Shown here piece after piece: positions 9,076 to 16,549 of a DNA stretch of 49,098 nucleotides. The stretch comes from Verrucomicrobiia bacterium (lineage in GTDB: Bacteria > Verrucomicrobiota > Verrucomicrobiia > Limisphaerales > JADLHS01): positions 1 through 49,098 of the forward strand of contig WYBW01000106.1 of assembly GCA_011525685.1 (NCBI GenBank), in the 5' to 3' direction. A model generated the notes under the pieces. That model was not told the DNA's origin and made no database searches. It saw only the letters and a program-made list of their open reading frames with translations. Numbering within the stretch: the stretch's first letter is position 1; every line of letters begins with the position of its first letter. Made by a program: the position numbers and the translations under genes.

Positions 9076-9906
9076 TCACGGTTGGGCACGCTTGCGGCCG
9101 CCCGGACGGGAGTAGAAAACCCGCCAAAGCACCAGTCCGTGGGCTGGAGCGGTCATGCCGGCCACCCGCCGGTCGCGTTTCGCGAGCATGGCTTTGATCT
9201 CCTCCGCCGGGAATTTCCCCAACCCCACCTGCACCAAGGTGCCGACGATGCCACGGCACATCTTGTAGAGAAACCCGTCGCCTTCGAGGGTGAAGGTGAT
9301 CAGCGGGCCCCGCTTCTTCACGTCGCAACGTGTCACGGTGCGCACCGTGGACGCTTTTGCGTAACCCGGATTTGCAGCAAACGACTGGAAATCATGTTGG
9401 CCGGCAAACAAGGTCGCTGCCGCGCGCATCGCCTTCAAGTCGAGCGGACGGGGCACATGCCAGGCGGTTTGCCGGAGCAGCGGATTCATGGCCGCATGAT
9501 TCCAGACAAAGTAGCGATACTGCTTGCCCCTGGCGTCGAAACGGGCGTGGAAACCAGCGGCGGCCCGGGCGGCGGACAAAATCCGGATGTCCTCGGGCAG
9601 ATGCGCGTTCAGGGCGAGGGCCAGTTTGCGCACGGGCATCTTGAACGCGGCCCGAGGAATCTCAAAGTGCGCCACCATGCCCAGCGCATGAACTCCGGTA
9701 TCGGTGCGGCTGGAACTGTGAACACGCGGCTGGCCGGGAAACAAGTTCGCCAGCGCGGCCTCGACCTTCTCCTGCACGCCCGTGCCAATTTTCTGGACCT
9801 GCCAGCCTTCGTACGCCGTGCCGTCGTAGGCGATGGTGAGTTTGAATTTGAGTGAGTCCACAGCGGGTATGGGGTTCTTGCTCTTGAGCTTTCCCGCAAT
9901 CGTCAT
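9076..9906 (-). CDS. truA: tRNA pseudouridine(38-40) synthase TruA
   Basis: 276 residues. The enzyme isomerises uridines 38-40 in the tRNA anticodon arm. KFKLTIAYDGTAYEGWQVQ near the start and SSSRTDTGVHALGMVAHF are the TruA signatures; the catalytic Asp is about residue 69 in R-T-D-T-G-V-H-A. ALNAHLPEDIRI, FHARFDARGKQYRYFVWN, HDFQSFAA and GDGFLYKMCRGIVGTLVQVG complete the two-domain pattern. The N-terminus has about 17 extra residues before the first strand; an internal start there is possible but I see none clearly better. Located 48 bases downstream of ruvX, same strand. Confidence 0.95.
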   Translation of the reverse strand: MTIAGKLKSKNPIPAVDSLKFKLTIAYDGTAYEGWQVQKIGTGVQEKVEAALANLFPGQPRVHSSSRTDTGVHALGMVAHFEIPRAAFKMPVRKLALALNAHLPEDIRILSAARAAAGFHARFDARGKQYRYFVWNHAAMNPLLRQTAWHVPRPLDLKAMRAAATLFAGQHDFQSFAANPGYAKASTVRTVTRCDVKKRGPLITFTLEGDGFLYKMCRGIVGTLVQVGLGKFPAEEIKAMLAKRDRRVAGMTAPAHGLVLWRVFYSRPGGRKRAQP

Positions 9907-9954
9907 CGCTGGAGGATTAAGCGCAAGATCAGGATCCAGAGCAAGAGCCGGGAG

Positions 9955-10368
9955 TCACGGCGCAAGCGAGTCGAGATAGCCCTGCAACAAGATCGCCGCC
10001 GCGGTCTTGTCCACCTTCTCCTTTCGCTTCTCGCGCCGGACGTTTCCCTGGATCAAGAATCTCTGCGCCTGCACCGTGGTGAGCCGCTCGTCCAGTGTTT
10101 TGATGGGCAGGGTGAGGGCATCCTTCAATACGGCCGCGAACTCCTGCACCTTGAGCGCCGCGGGACCGTAACTGCCGTCCATGTTCCGCGGCATGCCGAT
10201 GAGGATGAGTTCCACCTCCTTCTCGCGGATGATCTCCTTGAGCCGCGAAAGAAAGCCCGCGAACGGCTCGGCGGGAATGTATTCCAGCGGTTGCGCGATC
10301 ATCTTCATCTCGTCGCTCACCGCAACGCCGATGCGTCGCGTTCCGTGGTCGAGGGCGAGGATTCTCAT
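9955..10368 (-). CDS. ruvX: Putative pre-16S rRNA nuclease / Holliday junction resolvase-like RuvX (YqgF)
   Basis: 137 residues with an RNase H-like fold. MRILALDHGTRRIGVAVSDE carries the first catalytic Asp (D7). VELILIGMPRNMDGSYGPAALKVQEFA is the G-x-P-x-x-x-D-G block. LDERLTTVQAQRFL supplies the Glu, and KVDKTAAAILLQGYLDS the last Asp. Family members process the 5' end of 16S rRNA and were earlier named Holliday junction resolvases. Length is normal and all expected acidic residues are present. It lies immediately upstream of truA and ten bases downstream of the HEAT fragment's stop. Confidence 0.95.
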   Translation of the reverse strand: MRILALDHGTRRIGVAVSDEMKMIAQPLEYIPAEPFAGFLSRLKEIIREKEVELILIGMPRNMDGSYGPAALKVQEFAAVLKDALTLPIKTLDERLTTVQAQRFLIQGNVRREKRKEKVDKTAAAILLQGYLDSLAP

Positions 10369-10378
10369 GCTTGGAGGT

Positions 10379-10573
10379 CTATTTCACTTTCGCTTGGTGT
10401 GCAGCGACCGGATCCACACGCTTCAATGTGATTTCGGCCATGTGGCGTGTCCAAGGATCAGGATCCAAAAGGCTGACGATGATCTCATTCACGGCAGGCT
10501 TGGCGTCAGGGCCAAAGGCAAGCAACGCATGAATCGCCTTCTGCCGGGAACTAACGCTTGGGGACCTGGGCAT
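10379..10573 (-). pseudogene. HEAT-repeat fragment
   Basis: The frame from ATG 10573 to TAG 10379 encodes about 64 residues. From roughly residue 9 it reads RQKAIHALLAFGPDAKPAVN, IIVSLLDPDPWTRHMAEITL and KRVDP, one and a half HEAT/PBS-lyase-type helical repeats (A-I-x-A-L-x-x-x-G-P-x-A pattern). Such repeats normally occur in long arrays, so this looks like the last piece of a larger gene. Its 5' end overlaps, in another frame, the UPF0175 fragment. It ends ten bases before ruvX and may still be translated with it. Confidence 0.55.
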
Positions 10574-10703
10574 GGCTGAGTTTGTCGGCGCGGCGCGCCT
10601 GAGCCACCAGACCTTCAATCGCTGGACGAGACAGGTTCTCGGGATTGTTTCCCAGCGCCTCCACCAGGGCGTCCGGTAATGAGATTTCAATCGTCGCTGC
10701 CAC
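10551..10703 (-). pseudogene. Truncated UPF0175-type antitoxin-like protein
   Basis: A 50-residue frame starts at GTG 10703, preceded by AAAGG about six bases upstream. It reads MAATIEISLPDALVEALGNN then PENLSRPAIEGLVAQARRADKLSHAQVPKR. The first ~45 residues match the start of UPF0175 proteins, which are often antitoxins beside PIN-domain toxins. Normal members continue with a helix-turn-helix-like L-x-L-x-R-W-x-x-x-x-x-L segment. Here this is missing because the sequence switches into the HEAT fragment. No toxin gene is adjacent. I infer a remnant formed by recombination. Confidence 0.5.
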
Positions 10704-11020
10704 TCGTTGCCTTTGAAGCTGCCAGCGGAAACGCGTGGATACAAGCGCCCAATTTGTCGCCAAGCGAGTCTCTTGACACTGCCCCGGAGCGCGACCTGTC
10801 GCCAAGAGTGAGCTTGGAGGTTGGCAGCCCCACGTGGCGGAAGAAAACGCTCTGCAAACAGGAAGGCGCCGGAACTCTTTCGGGAGTCAATTGGAGATGG
10901 ACGGCTGCTTCTGGACGGCTGGAAGCGCGCCCTCTATGTCACGTCGGATGCTTGCCACCACACTTTCCGGCCATCACCTCTGGTTTCGCCCGTGACAGCG
11001 CCGCCGCCTCCCGCACTCAC
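10704..11020. other. Stretch without a recognisable gene
   Basis: I see no gene here. A 16-base string, GGAGGTTGGCAGCCCC (10816-10831), recurs exactly at 19191-19206 in the other gene-free region, and CACTGCCCCGG occurs near it in both places. This suggests shared remnants rather than function. Confidence 0.45.
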
Positions 11021-11875
11021 TCACCGTACCGACTTGTCCTCAGGCAACCCCAGCGCCTCGTACGCCTTGCGGCGCGCGGCCTTGTCCGACTCAATCGTCG
11101 CGCGCGCGTAGGCGGCCACCTCAGCGGCCTTGGCACGCGGAACGACGATCACGCCGTCACCGTCCGCCACGATCACATCGCCCGGCATCACCAGCGCGCC
11201 GCCGCAGACGATGGGTGCGTTGACCGATTCAATCTCATTGCGCCCGGGCCGGATGCCACGTCCGGGGCGCTGGAAATAGAGCGGGATTTGTTGCGTGATG
11301 ATCTCGTCCGTGTCGCGGGCCGTGGTGCTCGAAACGACCCCGACGCAACCGCGCTGTTTCCAACTCAGGATATTGTTCGAGCCGATCGAGCCGACGTCGT
11401 GGCCGTGCTCCTCGATGACCAGCACGCTGCCTTCGCGCAACAACGGCGCGAACGGTTCGCTCGATTTCTCGTTGTACCATTTGCCCACCCACTGATCGAA
11501 CTCGCGCGTCTCCCGCGCGCTGGCAGGCGGGTCTTGCGTCGGCACATAACGCGCGGTCACCGCGATGCCGACGATGCGATGCTTGAAATCCTTCGGGTCC
11601 TTCCAGAGCGGCTGAATTTCGGAACCCATCAGCCCGAGGTTCTGTAATCCCACCTTGTCCATGCCATCGCACACGTCCGCCACCCGCAGGTCGGCAAACA
11701 AGGCGAGCACGGCCTTGTCCTCCTCGAGCGAATAGACCTTGGGGGTGAGGAATTGTTTGCCGGCGCGCATGGCCTCCGGATCGGCTGGTTTGGGCTGCGC
11801 TCGAAGACCGGGCGCAATCAGCAGGATCAAGGCAGCCAATCCGGCAAACATTCGGGACAGGAACTTTGTGTTCAT
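11021..11875 (-). CDS. Exported RraA / HMG-CHA aldolase-family protein
   Basis: 284 residues from ATG 11875. A signal peptide (MNTKFLSRMFAGLAALILLIAPGLRAQ) is unusual for this normally cytosolic family. The core is RraA-like: LRVADVCDGMDKVGLQNLGLMG, RIVGIAVTARYVP, GSVLVIEEHGHDVGSIGSNNIL, RGCVGVVSSTTARDTDEI and NAPIVCGGALVMPGDVIVADGDGVIVVPRAKA. The family includes 4-hydroxy-4-methyl-2-oxoglutarate and 4-carboxy-4-hydroxy-2-oxoadipate aldolases as well as RNase E inhibitors. G-D-x-I-V-A-D-x-D-G is the family's typical C-terminal block. It lies downstream of the enolase-superfamily gene and may act on products of acid-sugar or hydroxy-acid breakdown, but export points to an extracytoplasmic role. 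Confidence 0.85.
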   Translation of the reverse strand: MNTKFLSRMFAGLAALILLIAPGLRAQPKPADPEAMRAGKQFLTPKVYSLEEDKAVLALFADLRVADVCDGMDKVGLQNLGLMGSEIQPLWKDPKDFKHRIVGIAVTARYVPTQDPPASARETREFDQWVGKWYNEKSSEPFAPLLREGSVLVIEEHGHDVGSIGSNNILSWKQRGCVGVVSSTTARDTDEIITQQIPLYFQRPGRGIRPGRNEIESVNAPIVCGGALVMPGDVIVADGDGVIVVPRAKAAEVAAYARATIESDKAARRKAYEALGLPEDKSVR

Positions 11876-11987
11876 AAGGGTGATTTTGGTTGTTGGTGTT
11901 TGCTAATTCTACATTCCCCAGCGGGCTCACCGCCAGACCGAGGCGGCGGCGGAAGGCGTTGATGACTTCGCTGCCGAGCGGCTTCAT
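11876..11987 (-). other. Vestigial coupled reading frame between two genes
   Basis: An ATG at 11987 overlaps the enolase-family stop as ATGA and opens [20 protein letters not shown], then SPLGNVELANTNNQNHPYEHK. This covers the whole gap before the next gene. Past 11875 it only runs out of frame through that gene. The coupled start suggests a former operon member of which the first ~36 codons remain. I do not recognise the family. Confidence 0.3.
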
Positions 11988-13087
11988 GGCACGGAGACGA
12001 CGGGTGCGCCCAGCACGTCCATTTTGGGCGTGATACCGAGGCCGGGCCGGGTGCCGGCGGCCATGCGGCCGTTGACGCGCCGGGGCGCGCCGTCGGCGGT
12101 GCTCACGGTGACGTAACTGTTGAAGTCCGTGGTGGTGAACAGGAACTCGGGCGGCGTGCTTTGCGCCAGATGCGCGATGGCGGCCGTGGCGATGTCTCCG
12201 CCCCAGGAATCCTCCAGCGTCATCGCGATGCCCATGCTCACGCAGAGGTCGCGGGCTTGTCTGGTTTTCGTCAGGCCGCCGAGCTTGCTGATTTTCAAGT
12301 TCACCACGTCCATGGCAAGGTCGGCCTTCGCACGGAGCAGCACCGCAAGGTCGTCAATGTTCTCGTCGAGCACGAAGGGGTGCGGGATCTGGCGGCGCAC
12401 GGCCAGACATTCCTCATAGCTCAGGCAGGGCTGTTCGATATAGACATCCACATCGCGCACGGCTTTGGCGACGCGGATGGCCTCGTGCTGGACCCAGCCC
12501 GTGTTCGCGTCGGCCACCAGGCGGTCGCCGGGCTGGAGTTTGGCCGCCACGGCGCGGATGCGTTCAATGTCCACGTCGGGGTCGCCGCCGACCTTGAGCT
12601 GGAAACGGCAGTAACCCTCGGCACGGTAGCCGGCGACCCTGGCGGCCATCTGCTCCGGCGATTCCTGCGAGATGGCGCGGTAGAGCGGCACGTCCGTGCC
12701 GTAGCGGCCGCCAAGCAGTTCACACGCGGGCAGCCCGGTGGCCTGACCGAGGATGTCCCAGCAGGCGATGTCGAGGCCGCTCTTCACGTACGGATGCCCT
12801 TTGAGGGCGGCGTCCATCTTGCGGTTCAGCTTGGCGAGCTGGCGCGGGTCTTCGCCAAGGAGATGCGGCCCGAGTTCGCGCAGGCCGGCGCGCACACCTT
12901 CGGCGTAAGCCGGCAGGTAGAAGGGCCCGAGCGGGCAGACTTCGCCGTGCCCGGCGAGGCCGGTGTCGGTCTCGACGCGGACGATGGTGCTGTCGAAAAC
13001 GGAGACGGACTTGCCGCCGCTCCATTTGTAGGTGACTTCGTGGAGCGGGAGTTCAACGCGGTAGGCCAGGAGGCGGGTGATTTTCAT
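11984..13087 (-). CDS. Enolase-superfamily (MR/MLE) dehydratase or racemase, cis-3-hydroxyproline dehydratase-like
   Basis: 367 residues from ATG 13087, where the N-terminal capping domain begins ([20 protein letters not shown]); the 25 codons further upstream look uncoded. Metal ligands are visible: D193 in VADANTGW, E219 in YIEQP and D241 in [20 protein letters not shown] carries the Lys expected on the other face of the barrel, and [14 protein letters not shown] the C-terminal loop. At the K-x-K position the sequence is [10 protein letters not shown], so the first Lys is Gln163, as I recall for cis-3-hydroxy-L-proline dehydratase-type members. The expected reaction is proton abstraction alpha to a carboxylate, giving dehydration or epimerisation. 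It overlaps a short coupled frame, then the RraA-type gene; the unit may degrade hydroxy or sugar acids. Confidence 0.88.
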   Translation of the reverse strand: MKITRLLAYRVELPLHEVTYKWSGGKSVSVFDSTIVRVETDTGLAGHGEVCPLGPFYLPAYAEGVRAGLRELGPHLLGEDPRQLAKLNRKMDAALKGHPYVKSGLDIACWDILGQATGLPACELLGGRYGTDVPLYRAISQESPEQMAARVAGYRAEGYCRFQLKVGGDPDVDIERIRAVAAKLQPGDRLVADANTGWVQHEAIRVAKAVRDVDVYIEQPCLSYEECLAVRRQIPHPFVLDENIDDLAVLLRAKADLAMDVVNLKISKLGGLTKTRQARDLCVSMGIAMTLEDSWGGDIATAAIAHLAQSTPPEFLFTTTDFNSYVTVSTADGAPRRVNGRMAAGTRPGLGITPKMDVLGAPVVSVP

Positions 13088-13243
13088 GGAGTGTGGTTGG
13101 TAAGTGCCGGACGAGAGAGCATCGCCACCGCGCGCGCGACCGAGGGCATCAGGGACTGGCATCGGTGCTTCATCATAATCCGCGCCCGTCGCGCGCTTCT
13201 GTTGGTCGTCATGGAAGCAAGCATTGGGTTCACCTGAATTCCC

Positions 13244-14881
13244 TCAAGGGGCCTTTTCCTGGCGGGTGACGATTGGGACGTAGCCGACTTCGAGACCCGG
13301 GGGCGGCTTTACAATCAGGGCGGGATCGAGGGAAACCAGTTTGCCCCGTGTGGGAGGCGGCATGTAATCGCGTTCCATCGGCCAATGGGCGTGGAGCTTT
13401 TCCACAAAGGCCTGGAGTTCGGCCTTCTTCTCCGCGCTCCACTGATATTGCTGGAACGACGGCTGGTCCACGAAGCGATACCAGGAGTAGGTCACCACCG
13501 AGCCATCCACAAGTCTGGCCGTGAACGGGGCGAGGCTCGGGCCGGGCCGCGCCCAGGCACCTGTGGCTGGCGAGGTGTAGGGCACGCCGGGCTGGGCCAG
13601 CTTGAACTGTTGGTCGTGCAGCCTGGTCTCCGCCGGCACTTCCGTCGGCGGCACGGCGACGCGCTCGTCGCCAACGTGCTTGTAGTATTGCGGGAACAAG
13701 CCTTTCGCGGAGACCTCGTTGGTGAACCATTGCAGGCCCCACACGTTGCCCTCAAAAATCCGGGTGTCGAAGGCGCGCTCCACCCCGACGATTTTCTTGC
13801 CCGCCTGGTCGTAACGCGTCGTGCGCGTGTTGAGCTTGGGCTTGAAAGCTCCTCTTTCATCGAAGCGCCCGGGGCAGGCGGGGCCGCCGTCGCGCCAAGA
13901 CTTGAACGCGTCGTAGAGGGCCGCTTTGGAGTAGTAGGTCACGTCTTGGACCAAATACGCCCGGCCCTCCCCGTCCACGGGCCACTGGAGCTTGGGCAGT
14001 TTCGAGTAAGTCGCGCCTTGCGCGTCCTTCGAGTCAAAGCGCGGCACGGTGTTAATCTCCATCGCGCCGCCGCCCATCACCCCGGGGCGCGTGTCCAGGC
14101 CGCGTCCGTAGAGGAACGGGACGTTGAACAGCTTGCCGATCTTGCTCCAAGTCTCGGGGATGTAGTAGGCGATGGGACCTTTGAAGTTGGCCGCGCTGAG
14201 GAAGCAGGTCCAGCTCTGGTCGCCCGTGGGCGGATCGTCGGTCGTGGGATCGGTGAACGGCAGCGCCATCCACGAGTAGCCGAGGAACTCACCGTTGGGA
14301 TTACCTTGGAACGGCAGCGCGTCGGGTGGAATGAGCAGGCGATTGCTGAGTTGCGCGATGCCGAGGCGATTATCCGGCAGCGCCTCGTTGCTATAGAAGA
14401 ACGACCATCCCGGCGAGCCGATCTCGTAGTCGTAGCACTGCGGCGTGGCATTCATGCTGAACTTGGGCGGGCCGTAGCGGAAGTGGTTGCCGGCCCAGTA
14501 ACCGAGGCCGCCTTCCACCGTCTGGAACACGCTGCTCCAGGTAGGCCCGCGCGGCTTCCACTGGCGGGCGAGCGTACCCTCGGGACAGAGCGGCGTGTCC
14601 TTGTTGTCGGAATTGTCCGGCTGAATCCACGAACTCGGCAGGCCGATTTGGAAGTTCGCCAGCGGTTGATCCACCAGCGGCCAGACGGCGGCGTAAAAGC
14701 CCATGCCGGCGGTGTAGCCGCCTGCGGCCGGCAATTGCTCGTGGCCGAAGCCGATGTAGCCGTGCAGGCCTTGGGAATGCGAGGTGACCTGGCCGGTCTG
14801 ATCCGCGGCAGTTGCCGTGGTGACCGCCATCAGGGTGGTGATCAGCAGGCGGCAGAGCCTCTTGGGGGGATTGTGTTTCAT
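13244..14881 (-). CDS. Secreted protein of unrecognised family, paralogue B
   Basis: 545 residues from ATG 14881 with a signal peptide (MKHNPPKRLCRLLITTLMAVTTATAA). I do not recognise the family. It is rich in Trp, Tyr, Pro and Gly. Blocks shared with the gene just upstream are FYAAVWPLV, VEGGLGYW..NHF, PPKFSMNA, A.LSNRLL.P.D.L, GEFLGYSWMALP, NFKGPIAYYIPE, DGSVVTYSWYRFVDQP and SLDPALIVKPPPGLEVGYVP near the C-terminus. The paired motifs and full-length similarity show a recent tandem duplication. The start overlaps the stop of the upstream paralogue as ATGA, so the two are probably made together, perhaps as a heteromer. The large aromatic surface would suit carbohydrate binding, but no catalytic motif is evident. 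Confidence 0.85.
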   Translation of the reverse strand: MKHNPPKRLCRLLITTLMAVTTATAADQTGQVTSHSQGLHGYIGFGHEQLPAAGGYTAGMGFYAAVWPLVDQPLANFQIGLPSSWIQPDNSDNKDTPLCPEGTLARQWKPRGPTWSSVFQTVEGGLGYWAGNHFRYGPPKFSMNATPQCYDYEIGSPGWSFFYSNEALPDNRLGIAQLSNRLLIPPDALPFQGNPNGEFLGYSWMALPFTDPTTDDPPTGDQSWTCFLSAANFKGPIAYYIPETWSKIGKLFNVPFLYGRGLDTRPGVMGGGAMEINTVPRFDSKDAQGATYSKLPKLQWPVDGEGRAYLVQDVTYYSKAALYDAFKSWRDGGPACPGRFDERGAFKPKLNTRTTRYDQAGKKIVGVERAFDTRIFEGNVWGLQWFTNEVSAKGLFPQYYKHVGDERVAVPPTEVPAETRLHDQQFKLAQPGVPYTSPATGAWARPGPSLAPFTARLVDGSVVTYSWYRFVDQPSFQQYQWSAEKKAELQAFVEKLHAHWPMERDYMPPPTRGKLVSLDPALIVKPPPGLEVGYVPIVTRQEKAP

Positions 14882-16527
14882 GGTCGTGCCTTTTCATCCG
14901 TGCGCCGGTCGGTCGCCGCGCCGCCGAGTTCCTGACGGGTTGCAATGGGCACATAGCCCAATTCCAGGCCGCGCGGTGGAGTTAGAATCAGAGCCGGGTC
15001 GAGATTGGCGAGCGTGCCGACCTCGGGTGGGCTGAGGTAGTCACGGTCTTTGGTCCAGGCGCGATGGAGCAGTTCCACCCGCTTTTGCACAAGTTCGCGT
15101 TCCTCCGGTGTGAGGTCGGCGTTGAGCATCGCGGGTTGATCGGCAAACCGGTACCAATAATAGGTGACCACGCTGCCGTCGCCGAGGTGCGCCTGAAAAG
15201 GGCCGGCGACGGGGCCGGGTTTTTTCCAGCAACTCTCGGGATCATCCGGTGTGACGCGGGGCTTCTGCGGCTCCTCCTTTGGGGTGCTGAAGCGGTATTG
15301 AGTGAGCCCCGAGTCCGGCGGCACATCTTCGTGTGAGACGATAGACCACCGGGTCTTTTTGCCGTCCAACTCCAGCCGGTAGTATTCGGGCAAGGTGACG
15401 AGCGGACCATTCCGCCGCGTGAGCGGCTCGTTCCAACGGTAACCAAAGGTCACGGGATCGGGGGTGAAGGACGTGGCGAAGGATCTCCAGGGCAGGGGCG
15501 CCTTCTCTTCGCGCGGAGTGTTCAGGGGATAAATACTCCAACTGGAGCCGCCGCCCTGCCGGAACGTATGCACGGCGGATGCCTCGACCTTGATCCGGCC
15601 GGTGGCGGGAGCGCCGCCGTTGAACCAGCCCTGCACGTCGTCCCACAGCGCCGCTTTCTTGTAGGCGCTGATCCGGTGGAGCACGATCGAATGGCCCTCA
15701 GCACTGACGGGGAAATAGGTTGGAGCGATGCGCGCATACACCCTGCCGTCCGCGTTCGTGCTCAGAATGGCCGGGACATGCTGCGTTTCCATCTGGATGG
15801 CTTTGTTGGGGCCGGCGGGCCGGGAATCCAGCATCAAGCCAGCCCATTCCGGATTCTCGAGGGTCGCCTGCGACCAGAAGAAAGGGGTGAAGAACGCCAC
15901 CGGGCCTTTGAAGTTGGCCGTGTTGAGGAACAGGGTCCAGCAGTGATTGCCGGTCGGCACAGGTTTGCCTGCCGTGGTTGATTTTGGAGGCGTGAGGGGC
16001 AACGGGAGATAGCCGTAGCCGAAAAGCTCGCCGCAAGTGCCCTGTTTCAAGTTCAGGCCGTCGAGTGGAAACAACAACCACGGACTGAGCTGCGCGACGC
16101 CATACTGGCCGCGCGGTTTCTCCCACGTGCCGGCGCCATAACCGGGGCCGTTGGCGATCCACTTAAAATTTGGCCCCACGCCGCCCATGATGAATTTCGG
16201 CGTGGTGGTCGGAAAGTGCGTGTCGCGCCACCAGCCGAGGCCGCCTTCGATGTCGGTGTAACATTCGCCCGCGGGCTTCTTGTCCGGCTCATGCTGCGGA
16301 TGCATCCAGGTGCCCCACAGACCGGTTTGGAATCTGTGCCCGGGATAGGTTTCGACGAGCGGCCACGCCGCCGCGTAAAGCGAGAAGCCGCCGTTGAACT
16401 CTTCCGGCACCTTCTCCGCCGGGCCAAAGAGATAGCCGGCCATTTCGCCTTCCTGAATACCGGCGCCAACGACAAGCGCCGGAAAGGCTGATAACACTGC
16501 CGCCAGTAAAGGCATGATCGTATTCAT
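14878..16527 (-). CDS. Secreted protein of unrecognised family, paralogue A
   Basis: 549 residues from ATG 16527, chosen because MNTIMPLLAAVLSAFPALVVGAG is a signal peptide; the 45 open codons upstream look uncoded. It aligns along its length with the downstream neighbour: SLYAAAWPLVETYPGHRFQTG, IEGGLGWWRDTHFPTTTPKF, AQLSPWLLFPLDGL, GELFGYGYLPLPL, NFKGPVAFFTPFFWS, GDGSVVTYYWYRFADQP and LANLDPALILTPPRGLELGY. The C-terminal tail is polar and charged, and differs from the paralogue. It follows the SASA-type esterase gene by 22 bases, so it belongs to the same transcript. Function unknown; exported. Confidence 0.85.
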   Translation of the reverse strand: MNTIMPLLAAVLSAFPALVVGAGIQEGEMAGYLFGPAEKVPEEFNGGFSLYAAAWPLVETYPGHRFQTGLWGTWMHPQHEPDKKPAGECYTDIEGGLGWWRDTHFPTTTPKFIMGGVGPNFKWIANGPGYGAGTWEKPRGQYGVAQLSPWLLFPLDGLNLKQGTCGELFGYGYLPLPLTPPKSTTAGKPVPTGNHCWTLFLNTANFKGPVAFFTPFFWSQATLENPEWAGLMLDSRPAGPNKAIQMETQHVPAILSTNADGRVYARIAPTYFPVSAEGHSIVLHRISAYKKAALWDDVQGWFNGGAPATGRIKVEASAVHTFRQGGGSSWSIYPLNTPREEKAPLPWRSFATSFTPDPVTFGYRWNEPLTRRNGPLVTLPEYYRLELDGKKTRWSIVSHEDVPPDSGLTQYRFSTPKEEPQKPRVTPDDPESCWKKPGPVAGPFQAHLGDGSVVTYYWYRFADQPAMLNADLTPEERELVQKRVELLHRAWTKDRDYLSPPEVGTLANLDPALILTPPRGLELGYVPIATRQELGGAATDRRTDEKARP

Positions 16528-16549
16528 AATTGCTCCAGGTGAAAAGTTT

